Below the pieces are notes generated by a model that ran no database searches, had not been told where the DNA came from, and saw only the letters and a program-made list of their open reading frames with translations. This document shows, in pieces, positions 1 through 7,694 of a stretch of DNA of 26,602 bases. The stretch is taken from positions 1 to 26,602 of the forward strand of contig CAYQMF010000094.1 in assembly GCA_964418595.1 (NCBI GenBank). The letters run 5' to 3'. The number at the start of each line of letters is the position of its first letter. Positions within the stretch are counted from its first letter, which is position 1. The position numbers were made by a program, and so were the translations under genes. Origin of the DNA: CAYQMF01 sp964418595 (GTDB taxonomy: Bacteria; Planctomycetota; UBA1135; UBA2386).

Positions 1-94
1 CCCCCTGCTTCTGCTTCAGAGCCCAGAGCGAGCCCCACCCACTCCCCACGCAGCACGCCCCACACACCGCCACCGGCGCCCAACCCTCTCTCGC

Positions 95-1513
95 CTACGC
101 CACCACCCCCTCCACCACCTTCCCCGCCACATCCGTCAACCGGAACCTTCTCCCCTGGTGCCGGAACACCAGCCTCTCGTGATCCAACCCCAGCAACCTC
201 AACATCGTCGCGTGCAGGTCATGCACGCTCACCGGATCCCTCACCACGTTGTACCCACACTCATCCGTCTCCCCATACACCGCCCCCGCCCGCACCCCAC
301 CCCCCGCCAACCACACCGAGAAACACCGCGGGTGATGATCGCGCCCGAAGTTCCCCTTCGTCAGCCGTCCCTGCGAATAACACGTCCGCCCGAACTCCCC
401 ACCCCACACCACCAAGGTGTCCTCCAGCAGCCCTCTCTGCTTCAGATCCATCACCAGCGCCGCCGACGCACGATCCGTCAACGCCGCCTGCGCCTTGATC
501 CCGCCCGGTAGCCCATCGTGGTGATCCCACCCCCGATGGAACAACTGCACGCACCTCACCCCCCGCTCCAACAACCGCCGCGCCAGCAAACAGTTCGCCG
601 CGAACGTCCCCGGCTTGCGCGCGTCCTCCCCGTACATCTCGAACGTCGCGTCGCTCTCACCACTCACGTCCGTCACCTCCGGCACCGACATCTGCATCCG
701 GAACGCCAGCTCGTACCCCGCAATCCGCGCCTCGATCCCAGGATCCCCCTCCCGCACCGCCGCCACCGCATTCACCACCCGCACGGCATCCAGCCACGCC
801 CCCCGCTGCTCCCGCGCCACTCCCGCCGGATCCGCGAGGTACAGCACCGCGTCCTTCCCGCCGCGCAACTGCACACCCTGATGCTCCGCCGGCAGGAACC
901 CCGCCCCCCACAGGCGCGCGTAGATCGGCTGATCCCCCATCCCCTGGGTCACCAGCACACAGTACCCCGGCAGCTCCTTCGTCTCGCTGCCGAGTCCATA
1001 CGACAGCCACGCCCCCAGGCTCGGTCTCCCGGCCAGCTCCGCTCCGGTCTGCAGGAACGTGATCGCCGGATCGTGATTGATCGCATCCGTCACCATCGAC
1101 CGCACGACGCAGATCTCGTCGACGATCCCCGCCGTCCGCGGCAGGATCGAACTCACCCACGTCCCGCTGCGCCCATGCTGCGCGAACGGAAAGGGCGACC
1201 CCACCATCGGCAGCGTCGACTGGTTTCCCGACATCCCCGTGAGCCGCTGACCCTGCCGCACCGAGTCCGGTAGCTCCTCGCCCCAACGGCGGTTCAACTC
1301 CGGCTTGGGGTCGAAGGTCTCGAGCTGCGACGGCCCGCCACTCATGAACAGCGACACCACGCGCCTGGCCCGCGGGGCAAAGTGCGGTCCGACCACGCCA
1401 CCCTCGTCGGCGAGCAAGGCCCGCAGCGCCGCATCACCGACACCGAATCCGGCGAGCCCGGTCAGCAGGCGGCGGCGCGAGAACGCAGCATCGGGCGGCG
1501 GCACGAGGTCCAT
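95..1513 (-). CDS. DUF1501 family protein with Tat-type signal
   Basis: The 472-residue product is a DUF1501 protein, a family common in Planctomycetota with an alkaline phosphatase/sulfatase-like fold and no proven substrate. The ATG at 1513 was chosen because it puts a twin-arginine leader (SRRRLLTGLAGFG, about residues 12-24) at the N-terminus; an upstream in-frame ATG at 1585 would add 24 unlikely residues. Family hallmarks visible are FMSGGPSQLETFDPKPELNR (about 56-75), GGEFGRT followed by GRDHHP and WLAGGG in the C-terminal third, and a VHDLHATMLRLLGLDHERL block near the end. It is probably exported folded. DUF1501 genes usually sit beside a DUF1549/DUF1553 gene; here the only such gene is 13 kb away. 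Codons end in G (TTG, CGG, GGG, AGG) far more than in neighbouring genes, which favour C. Confidence 0.93.
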   Translation of the reverse strand: MDLVPPPDAAFSRRRLLTGLAGFGVGDAALRALLADEGGVVGPHFAPRARRVVSLFMSGGPSQLETFDPKPELNRRWGEELPDSVRQGQRLTGMSGNQSTLPMVGSPFPFAQHGRSGTWVSSILPRTAGIVDEICVVRSMVTDAINHDPAITFLQTGAELAGRPSLGAWLSYGLGSETKELPGYCVLVTQGMGDQPIYARLWGAGFLPAEHQGVQLRGGKDAVLYLADPAGVAREQRGAWLDAVRVVNAVAAVREGDPGIEARIAGYELAFRMQMSVPEVTDVSGESDATFEMYGEDARKPGTFAANCLLARRLLERGVRCVQLFHRGWDHHDGLPGGIKAQAALTDRASAALVMDLKQRGLLEDTLVVWGGEFGRTCYSQGRLTKGNFGRDHHPRCFSVWLAGGGVRAGAVYGETDECGYNVVRDPVSVHDLHATMLRLLGLDHERLVFRHQGRRFRLTDVAGKVVEGVVA

Positions 1514-1590
1514 GCCGCCATCGTCGCGCGCGGCGCGCGGTCGCCATCGCCAGGCCAAGAAAAAAACAGCCCGACCACCCCCCAAGAACC

Positions 1591-1610
1591 GCGGGTCCCG
1601 GCAGACCCGC
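1591..1610. promoter_or_regulatory. 7-bp inverted repeat in divergent intergenic region
   Basis: GCGGGTC and GACCCGC form a perfect 7-bp stem around a 6-nt loop, midway between the divergent genes starting at 1513 and 1678. A run of seven A lies nearby at 1560-1566. It may be an operator or part of a transcript leader. No trailing T-run directly follows the stem on either strand, so a terminator is less likely. The role is inferred only. Confidence 0.25.
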
Positions 1611-1677
1611 TCTCAGTCCTCCCGCGTGACCGCACTCCGCGCTCCGCGTTTCGCCCCTCCGTCTTCGTGCTCTCCTC

Positions 1678-3201
1678 ATGAATCGTCCGCTCACGCTCGT
1701 CTCGGGCCTCGCGCTCAGCCTCGGCACCGCCGCCTCGGCCGCGGCCCAGCTCCCGCCCCCCAATCCCACCCCGCGCGCCGTCCCGCGCGCGACCTGGGTG
1801 CTCACCCCCGGCGTCACCGGCACGCCGACGCAGCGCCGCGACAACACCGGCGCCGCCAGCAACGACAAGATGTACGTCTTCGGCGGCCGCTCGGGCAACG
1901 CGACCACCACGGTCCTGAACGCGCTCTACGAGTTCGACGGCACGACCTGGACGCTGAAGACCGCGGAGGGCGCGGCTGGCTCGCCGCCCGCGCGCGGCGG
2001 TGCGTGCGTCGCCTGGAACTTCGCGTCCAACAAGCTGGTGGTGTTCGGCGGCGACGACGGGGCCGGCAACTTCTTTGGCGACACGTGGGAGTGGGACCCG
2101 ACCACCAACGCGTGGACCAACGTCAATCCAGTCCTCGCGCCCAGCGCCCGGCGCTTCTCGGCGATGACCTTCGACCCGACCTGGAACGGCATGCTCCTGT
2201 TCGGCGGCGAGGAGATCGCCGGCGGCGCCCCCTCCGACCAGACGTGGCTCCTCGTCGGCGGCGCGTGGGCACAGCTCTCCCCCAACACGGTCCCGCCGCG
2301 CCGCCGGCTCCACAGCCTCGTCACGCGTTCGAACTACGGTGACGTATTCCTCTGTGCAGGCGACGATCCGAGCGTGACGCCGAACATCCGTCACCTCGAC
2401 GCGTGGCGCTGGACGGGTGCCGACTGGATCCAGCTCGTCACCACGACCTTCCCGCACGGCACCACCGCCAATCAGGCCATCTACGATCCGCTCCGCCGCC
2501 GCGTTGTCCTCCAGGGCGGCCAGGGCATCAGCGTGCCGAACACCGCCGGCGGCGGCCAGTACGGCAACGACTACGGCGGGTCGCCGTCGACCTGGTGCAG
2601 CGAGTTCGACTGCATCACGAACTCGTGGACGCTGTACGGCGCCGCGGCCTTCGGCACGGCCGACCCCGTCATCGGTCGCATCAGCCGCTACTTCGGCGCG
2701 TTCATCCCGGCGCTGGGCCGGATCTACAAGGTCAGCGGTCAGAATCCGTCGGGCACCGGCACCATCACGGGCACCTGCCACTACCAGGCCGTACCCGTCG
2801 CGGAGGCGACCAGCGTCGGCTCCGCCTGCGCCGGTCTCGCCCTCGGCGGCGTCGCGCCCAACGAGCGCCCGTGGCTCGGCCGCAACTTCACGAGCGAAGT
2901 GACCGGCCTCGCCGCCGGCTCGCTGGTGATCGCGGTGTTCGGGGCGACCTCCACACCCACGCCCCTGTCGTTGCTGCACCCCGCCGGCGTCGTCGGCTGC
3001 GACCTGCTCGCGTCGCTCGACATCATGGTCGGCCTCGCCAACACCGCTGGCAGCGCGACCGTGACCGTGCCGGTCCCGGACGTCAACTCGCTCATCGCCG
3101 CGCCGCTCTACCACCAGATGCTGCAGATCCAGATCAGCGGCCTGAACATCACGGCGTTGACCTCGTCGAACGGGCTCGCGCTCCAGTTCGGCAAGCTGTA
3201 G
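1678..3201 (+). CDS. Secreted Kelch-repeat protein with C-terminal shared module
   Basis: The 507-residue product begins with a Sec signal peptide (hydrophobic to about residue 23, AAA-Q cleavage region). Residues about 50-290 hold Kelch-like blades: repeated VFGG/LFGG strands (about 67, 122, 174) followed by W-x-W or W..D segments such as DTWEWDPTTNAWT, which predicts a beta-propeller. Residues about 377-507 form a separate beta-rich module (GSACAG, PLSLL, VGCDLL, VTVPVPD, SSNGLALQFG) that recurs at the C-termini of other exported proteins in this window. It is likely secreted or surface-held; binding partner and substrate are unknown. The start is the first ATG giving a signal peptide, and no Shine-Dalgarno sequence is evident. 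It is divergent from the DUF1501 gene, and the next plus-strand gene follows after 140 nt. Confidence 0.9.
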   Translation: MNRPLTLVSGLALSLGTAASAAAQLPPPNPTPRAVPRATWVLTPGVTGTPTQRRDNTGAASNDKMYVFGGRSGNATTTVLNALYEFDGTTWTLKTAEGAAGSPPARGGACVAWNFASNKLVVFGGDDGAGNFFGDTWEWDPTTNAWTNVNPVLAPSARRFSAMTFDPTWNGMLLFGGEEIAGGAPSDQTWLLVGGAWAQLSPNTVPPRRRLHSLVTRSNYGDVFLCAGDDPSVTPNIRHLDAWRWTGADWIQLVTTTFPHGTTANQAIYDPLRRRVVLQGGQGISVPNTAGGGQYGNDYGGSPSTWCSEFDCITNSWTLYGAAAFGTADPVIGRISRYFGAFIPALGRIYKVSGQNPSGTGTITGTCHYQAVPVAEATSVGSACAGLALGGVAPNERPWLGRNFTSEVTGLAAGSLVIAVFGATSTPTPLSLLHPAGVVGCDLLASLDIMVGLANTAGSATVTVPVPDVNSLIAAPLYHQMLQIQISGLNITALTSSNGLALQFGKL

Positions 3202-3202
3202 T

Positions 3203-3216
3203 CCGTTCGCGAACGG
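3203..3216. terminator. Perfect 14-nt palindrome just after stop codon
   Basis: CCGTTCGCGAACGG is self-complementary and starts two bases after the stop codon of the Kelch gene. It could act as a weak terminator or mRNA 3' stabiliser. No T-tract follows, so the call is tentative. Confidence 0.25.
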
Positions 3217-3341
3217 CCGAATCCCGCAGAACAGAGCGTCACAGGTCGCGTGCGCTGCGGATGAGGGAAGCACACGCACGGAGGTCAGACCCGGTCTTGC
3301 GGGTCACCGTGCGGCCTGGACCCGCATCGCTCGTTCGCGCC

Positions 3342-4394
3342 ATGAAGAACCTCCGTCTCGTCCCGCTCGCGGTGACCCTCGCCAGTGCGCTCGCCGCACA
3401 GTCCGTCGCGATCTTCCCGCGCGACCACCAGACCCGGGAAGGGTCCACGTCCAGCACATCCTGGCCCTTCTCCAACGGGGTCCTGCGCGCCCAGATGATC
3501 TACTCCAACTGGCGCTTCGACGTGCCGAACGGAGCTCGGATCCAGCGCGTCGGCGTGCGCCCCGATCTCTCGGGCACGGGTGCCGGCAAGATCGTCCAAC
3601 TCGAACTGCTCATGGGCCACGGGCAGACGATCGGCACCGCCGTGTCGACGACGTTCGCGAGCAACTACATCCTGCCCGCGAGCGTCGTCTACACGCCGAA
3701 GCAGCTCAGCCTGCCGACCATCGGCGCCGCGGCGTCCGGGCCGCAGACCACCTACGTGTGGGTCCCGCTCGACACGCCGTTCCCCTACGACGCGACGAAG
3801 AACCTCATCGTCGAGTATCGCGTGACGGCCAACAACAACGGCAACGCGGCGTTCAGCTACCGGTCGGACGTGGCGACCTACGTCTCGACCACTACCACGT
3901 ACGGCGCGGCGTGCGCCACGTCTGGCGCGCGGCTACCGACTGTCTCAGCCGGCGCGGCGTTGGTCGGTTCCAACTGGACGATCTCGATTGCCAACGGACC
4001 TTCCAGCACCGCTGGCGTGCTCTTCCTCGGCGCCAGCAACACCAGCTACGGCGCCATCCCCCTGCCGTTCGGTCTCGATTTCCTGGGTGCCCCCGGTTGT
4101 CAGCTCCACACCTCGATCGAGGCAACGCTCCCGGCCACCACCGGCACCTCCGGCAGCGGCTCCGTGACCATCCCGGTCCCGAGCCTGCCGCCGCTGACCG
4201 GCACGACGTTCTACGTGCAGGCGGCGCTGGCGGACCTGTTCGCCAACTCGCTGGGGCTCGTCACCTCGCGCTCCGCCAGCGCGAGCATCGGCATCAACCC
4301 GCTGGCCACGCTGGTGGCGGCCACGGGCAACGCAGGTGCGACCACGGGCTCCCGGACGGCGTCGTTCGGACTCGTTTCGGTGTTCGAGTACTGA
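3342..4394 (+). CDS. Secreted beta-rich protein with C-terminal shared module
   Basis: The 350-residue product has a clear Sec signal peptide (MKNLRLVPLAVTLASALAAQ). Residues about 22-185 are rich in Thr, Ser and Asn and in predicted strands, with no family I can name; the pattern VWVPLDTPFPYDATKNLIVE resembles beta-sandwich domains of planctomycete exported proteins. Residues about 187-320 match the shared C-terminal module closely: YGAACATSG, VLFLGASN, IPLPFGLDFLGAPGCQL, VTIPVPSLPPLTGTTFYVQA, LVTSRSASASIG. About 30 Ala/Thr/Gly-rich residues follow the module. The ATG at 3342 is the only one that gives a signal peptide. Catalytic residues are not recognisable, so it may be structural or adhesive. 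Confidence 0.88.
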   Translation: MKNLRLVPLAVTLASALAAQSVAIFPRDHQTREGSTSSTSWPFSNGVLRAQMIYSNWRFDVPNGARIQRVGVRPDLSGTGAGKIVQLELLMGHGQTIGTAVSTTFASNYILPASVVYTPKQLSLPTIGAAASGPQTTYVWVPLDTPFPYDATKNLIVEYRVTANNNGNAAFSYRSDVATYVSTTTTYGAACATSGARLPTVSAGAALVGSNWTISIANGPSSTAGVLFLGASNTSYGAIPLPFGLDFLGAPGCQLHTSIEATLPATTGTSGSGSVTIPVPSLPPLTGTTFYVQAALADLFANSLGLVTSRSASASIGINPLATLVAATGNAGATTGSRTASFGLVSVFEY

Positions 4395-4446
4395 ATCGTC
4401 GCCGATCCTGTCCGGGTCCCATCCCGCGCGACGCCTGGATCAGCGT

Positions 4447-4875
4447 ATGTCGACCTCCGCCCCGCGCCGCCTCCACACTCCCGACTCCGACAGCTCGACG
4501 GTCTACACCGAACTCGGTTACCTCGACGCGTACGACGCCGTCCTCGACTGCGACTACGCGTTCGTCGCCTGGCAGGAGAAGAGCCGGGGCAGCGACGACT
4601 GGCGCGTGCGCATCAAGTCGTCGCAGACGGCCGGTGGGGAGTTCGACCCCGCGATGATCCGCAGCCAGGCGCGCCGCGCCGGCGCCCAGGGCCAGCCCTG
4701 GTTCAAGTGGGGCTACGACTTCGCGCCGTCGAGCGGCGACCCACGGCACATCGAATTCCGCGTCCACGTAACCGACGGCGAACCGCGCGAGATCGAGATC
4801 TTCGTGCGGCTGCGCAAGGCCGACCACACGGCCGGCGAGCCCCGTTCGCTGCGCATCCCGTGGCCACGGGGTTGA
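4447..4875 (+). CDS. Hypothetical 142-residue cytoplasmic protein
   Basis: No family is recognised. The protein lacks a signal peptide or membrane segment and looks soluble. It contains the segments YAFVAWQEKSRGSDDWRVRI and QPWFKWGYDFAPSSGD, then a strand-rich stretch HIEFRVHVTDGEPREIEIFV. It carries many aromatic and charged residues. The ATG at 4447 was preferred over the in-frame ATG at 4336, because the earlier one would overlap the preceding gene and add an Arg/Ser-rich tail typical of out-of-frame translation. It sits alone among genes for exported proteins and is followed 5 nt after its stop by a hairpin. Coding potential is supported by frame preference and lack of a better overlapping frame, not by homology. 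Confidence 0.65.
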   Translation: MSTSAPRRLHTPDSDSSTVYTELGYLDAYDAVLDCDYAFVAWQEKSRGSDDWRVRIKSSQTAGGEFDPAMIRSQARRAGAQGQPWFKWGYDFAPSSGDPRHIEFRVHVTDGEPREIEIFVRLRKADHTAGEPRSLRIPWPRG

Positions 4876-4880
4876 GCGTC

Positions 4881-4895
4881 GGCACCGCGGGTGCC
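4881..4895 (+). terminator. GC-rich hairpin after the hypothetical gene
   Basis: GGCACC-GCG-GGTGCC gives a perfect 6-bp stem with a 3-nt loop, 5 nt after the stop at 4875. No U-tract follows. It is a plausible weak or Rho-assisted terminator. Confidence 0.35.
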
Positions 4896-5006
4896 CGGTC
4901 CAGCAGCAGCAAGAAGGTGGGCCGCTGAAAGAGGCGGGTGCGTAGATCGTTCGCCGGCCCGCGCACGCCCCTCCGCGCGGTCGCCCGCCTCCCTGCGCTC
5001 CCCTCG

Positions 5007-6533
5007 ATGCACCCGCCCCTCCTCGTCGCCCTCCTCGGGATCGCCGCTGCGCTCCCGGGGCACATCCAGCTCGGTACCGTCCGGATCGCCAGCGGCCTCG
5101 ACCGGCCGACCTACGTGGCCAGCCCGCCGGGCGACGAAGACCGCCTGTTCGTATCCGAGCAGTTCACCGGCCAGATCAAGGTCATCAAGCGCGGCGTGCT
5201 GCTGCCGACGCCGTTCCTGAACGTCTTCCCGCTCATCCTCACCGGCAGCGAGCGGGGCCTGCTCGGTTTCGCCTTCCATCCGCAGTACGCGCTCAACGGC
5301 TACTTCTACGTGAGCTACACGCGCGCCGGCGACGGGGCGAGCATCATCGCCCGCTACCGCGTCTCGTCCACGAACCCCGACGTCGCGTCGTCGAGCAGCG
5401 CAACGATCTGCTTCGGCCCGGTGGGTCAGCCCTACGCGAACCACAACGGCGGCAACATCCAGTTCGGCCCCGACGGCAAGCTCTACCTCGGCCTCGGCGA
5501 TGGCGGCTCCGCGGCCGACCCCGGATGCAACGCGCAGAACAAGCAGAGCCTGCTCGGCAAGATGCTGCGCCTCGACACCTCGACGCTGCCGTTCTCGGCG
5601 CCGAGCGACAACCCGTTCGTGGGCAACAGCGCGTACCGGCCGGAGATCTGGGCGCTGGGGCTGCGCAACCCGTGGCGGTTCAGTTTCGACCGCCTGACCG
5701 GCGACATGCTGATCGGCGACGTCGGCCAGGATGCGCGCGAGGAACTCGACTTCGAGCCGGCGCGCACCGGTGGCCGCAACTACGGCTGGCGGGTGATGGA
5801 AGGCACCGATTGCTTCAGCACGTCGGGTTGCAGCAGTCCACCGCCGTGCAATGGCAGCGCGCTGACGCGTCCCATCCACACCTACGCGCACCCCACCGAC
5901 TGCTCGATCACCGGCGGCTACGTGTACCGCGGCTGCGCGATCCCCGACCTGCGCGGCGTCTACTTCTTCGCCGACTACTGCAGCAACCGCATCTGGTCGC
6001 TGCGTGCGTCCAGCACCGGCTTCACCGACCTTCGCGACCGCACGCTCGAGCTGCGCGCCAACGTCGGCGCCGTCGAGTACATCAGCAGCTTCGGCGAGGA
6101 CGCACGCGGCGAGCTGTACATCGTCGACCACGGCGACGGCGAGATCTTCAAGATCGTCGCGCGGGACGGCGGGCCCGCCGTCGACCTCGGGTTCGGCAAG
6201 GTGGGCAGCAACGGGGACATCCCCTTCTTCGAGGTGTGCGGTCGCTTCGAGCGCGGCGCATCGGCCGACCTCATCCTGCGGCGCGCGCCGGCCAACGTCC
6301 CGGCGGTGCTCGCGGTGTCCCTCACCAACTCCCCGATCCAGATCTGGGGCGGGACGCTCGTGCCGGTGCCTCCCACGCTGATGATCCCCCTGTCGACCGA
6401 CGCGGCCGGCCGCGCCTCGCTGGCGGTCCGGGGCGGCCTGGGGCGTTCGATCCTCTACGGACAGTGGGTCCTCTACGACGCCGGGGCGAGCTTCGGGTTC
6501 GGCCTCTCCAACGCGCTGCGCATCTCGACGTAG
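5007..6533 (+). CDS. Secreted PQQ-dependent sugar dehydrogenase-like (GSDH) protein
   Basis: The 508-residue product resembles the glucose/sorbosone dehydrogenase (GSDH) six-bladed propeller family, whose members oxidise sugars in the periplasm with PQQ and calcium. A short signal peptide (MHPPLLVALLGIAAALPG) fixes the start at 5007. Visible family marks are GLDRPTYVAS and DRLFVSEQ (about 30-51), LLGFAFHPQYALNGYFYVSY (about 85-104), NHNGGNIQFGPDGKLYLGLG (about 145-164, with His146 in the place of the catalytic His of soluble glucose dehydrogenase), GLRNPWRFSFD (about 217-227) and GDVGQDAREELD. A Cys-rich insert near 269-310 may form disulfides. Residues about 395-508 look like the shared C-terminal module (ILYGQWVLYD, SNALRIST). 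PQQ use and substrate are inferred; many GSDH-like propellers have no shown activity. Confidence 0.9.
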   Translation: MHPPLLVALLGIAAALPGHIQLGTVRIASGLDRPTYVASPPGDEDRLFVSEQFTGQIKVIKRGVLLPTPFLNVFPLILTGSERGLLGFAFHPQYALNGYFYVSYTRAGDGASIIARYRVSSTNPDVASSSSATICFGPVGQPYANHNGGNIQFGPDGKLYLGLGDGGSAADPGCNAQNKQSLLGKMLRLDTSTLPFSAPSDNPFVGNSAYRPEIWALGLRNPWRFSFDRLTGDMLIGDVGQDAREELDFEPARTGGRNYGWRVMEGTDCFSTSGCSSPPPCNGSALTRPIHTYAHPTDCSITGGYVYRGCAIPDLRGVYFFADYCSNRIWSLRASSTGFTDLRDRTLELRANVGAVEYISSFGEDARGELYIVDHGDGEIFKIVARDGGPAVDLGFGKVGSNGDIPFFEVCGRFERGASADLILRRAPANVPAVLAVSLTNSPIQIWGGTLVPVPPTLMIPLSTDAAGRASLAVRGGLGRSILYGQWVLYDAGASFGFGLSNALRIST

Positions 6534-6539
6534 GCATCG

Positions 6540-6553
6540 GCCGCTTCCGCGGC
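6540..6553 (+). terminator. Short hairpin after the GSDH gene
   Basis: GCCGC-TTCC-GCGGC forms a 5-bp stem seven bases after the stop at 6533. No T-tract follows. Weak evidence. Confidence 0.2.
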
Positions 6554-6619
6554 GCAGCCCCTGGCACCGCCCTTGCAGTGAGGCGATCCCTCATCGTCCC
6601 TCACCGAGGCAGGTCCCAC

Positions 6620-7613
6620 ATGCTCCGCTCCCTCATCGTCGTCGTCGTCGCCTCCTCCGTGCCCGCGCAGGTGCGCTTCGAGCCGCACCTCGACCTCGCT
6701 GCCCGCATCAACCACACGATGGCGTACGACTCCGTCCGCCAGCGCATCTGTCTCTTCGGCGGCGGCTACTCCCGCAACGATCTCTGGGAATGGGACGGCG
6801 CCGGCTGGACCCTGCGCAGCGCCCTCGTCGGGCCGCCCGGCCGTTGGGGGCACGCGATGGCCTTCGACCCCGCCCGCGGCCGCCTCGTCGTGTTCGGCGG
6901 CCAGAGTTTTTTCGGCGCCACCATCGGCGAGCTGGACGACACAGTGGGAGTGGGATGGCACGGCCTGGACCCAGAGGGCGCCGCAACAGCACCCGTCGCT
7001 GCGCTCCGGGGCGCATCGTCCCGCTCGGGCAGTCGAGTCCCTACCTGCAGCTCCCGCGCATGGAGACGTGGCGCTACGACGGCGTGGCGTGGACCCTCGT
7101 GACCGACGGCCCGACCGGCGCCGGCAACTTCGTGGTGATGGCGCACGATGCCGGTCGCGCACGCACCGTCTCGTACGGCGCGAGGGGCGCGGAGACCTGG
7201 GAGTTCGACGGCGCGCAATGGGGGCGCGCCGCGCTCAGCGCTGCGCCGATCTTCTGGTATCAGGCCGTGCCCTCGATGGTCTTCGACACGGCCCGTGGCG
7301 TGCTGGTGCTCGTCGGCAACCCGGTGTCTGCCTACGAGGTGGAGACCTGGGAGAGTCGGGGCGACGGCTGGACCCGGCGCATGGGCGTCGGTGGACGAGC
7401 GAGTTCGCGATGGTGTTCGACCACGTGAGCACCGACGTGACGGTGCCGTTCGCCACCCAGGGCGGAATCGTCACGCAGGCGACGCCGATCCCGACCGATG
7501 CCTCGCTGCGCGGCGCGCGCCTGTTCACGCAGGTCTTCTGCGTCGACGCCGGCGCCAACGCTTTCGGTGCGACGATGAGCAACGCGCTCGACGTGACGCT
7601 CGGCGGCCGATAG
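6620..7613 (+). pseudogene. Decayed secreted Kelch-repeat gene with several frame breaks
   Basis: The reading frame starts at ATG 6620 with a short signal-like peptide (MLRSLIVVVVASSVPAQ) and Kelch strands (ICLFGGGYSRNDLWEWDGAG, LVVFGGQSFFG). At 6944 one extra G breaks a TWEWDGTAWTQR segment, which continues in the next frame. Near 7005-7015 the frame changes again and a Kelch strand is partly lost, with RIVPLGQSSPYLQL resuming in the third frame. That frame carries METWRYDGVAWT, ETWEFDGAQW and VETWESRGDGWTRR up to about 7395. The end (TVPFATQGG to ATMSNALDVTLGG, stop at 7613) lies in another frame and keeps only the last part of the shared C-terminal module. Losing parts of a repeat and of the module argues for real decay rather than isolated sequencing errors. 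Confidence 0.8.
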
Positions 7614-7694
7614 TCGGCGCGATGAAGCCTTGCGTCGGCGCCTCTGGCGCGGGATGACTCCCGCGGGCACCACGCTGCCCGTCCGCCGCCTGCC

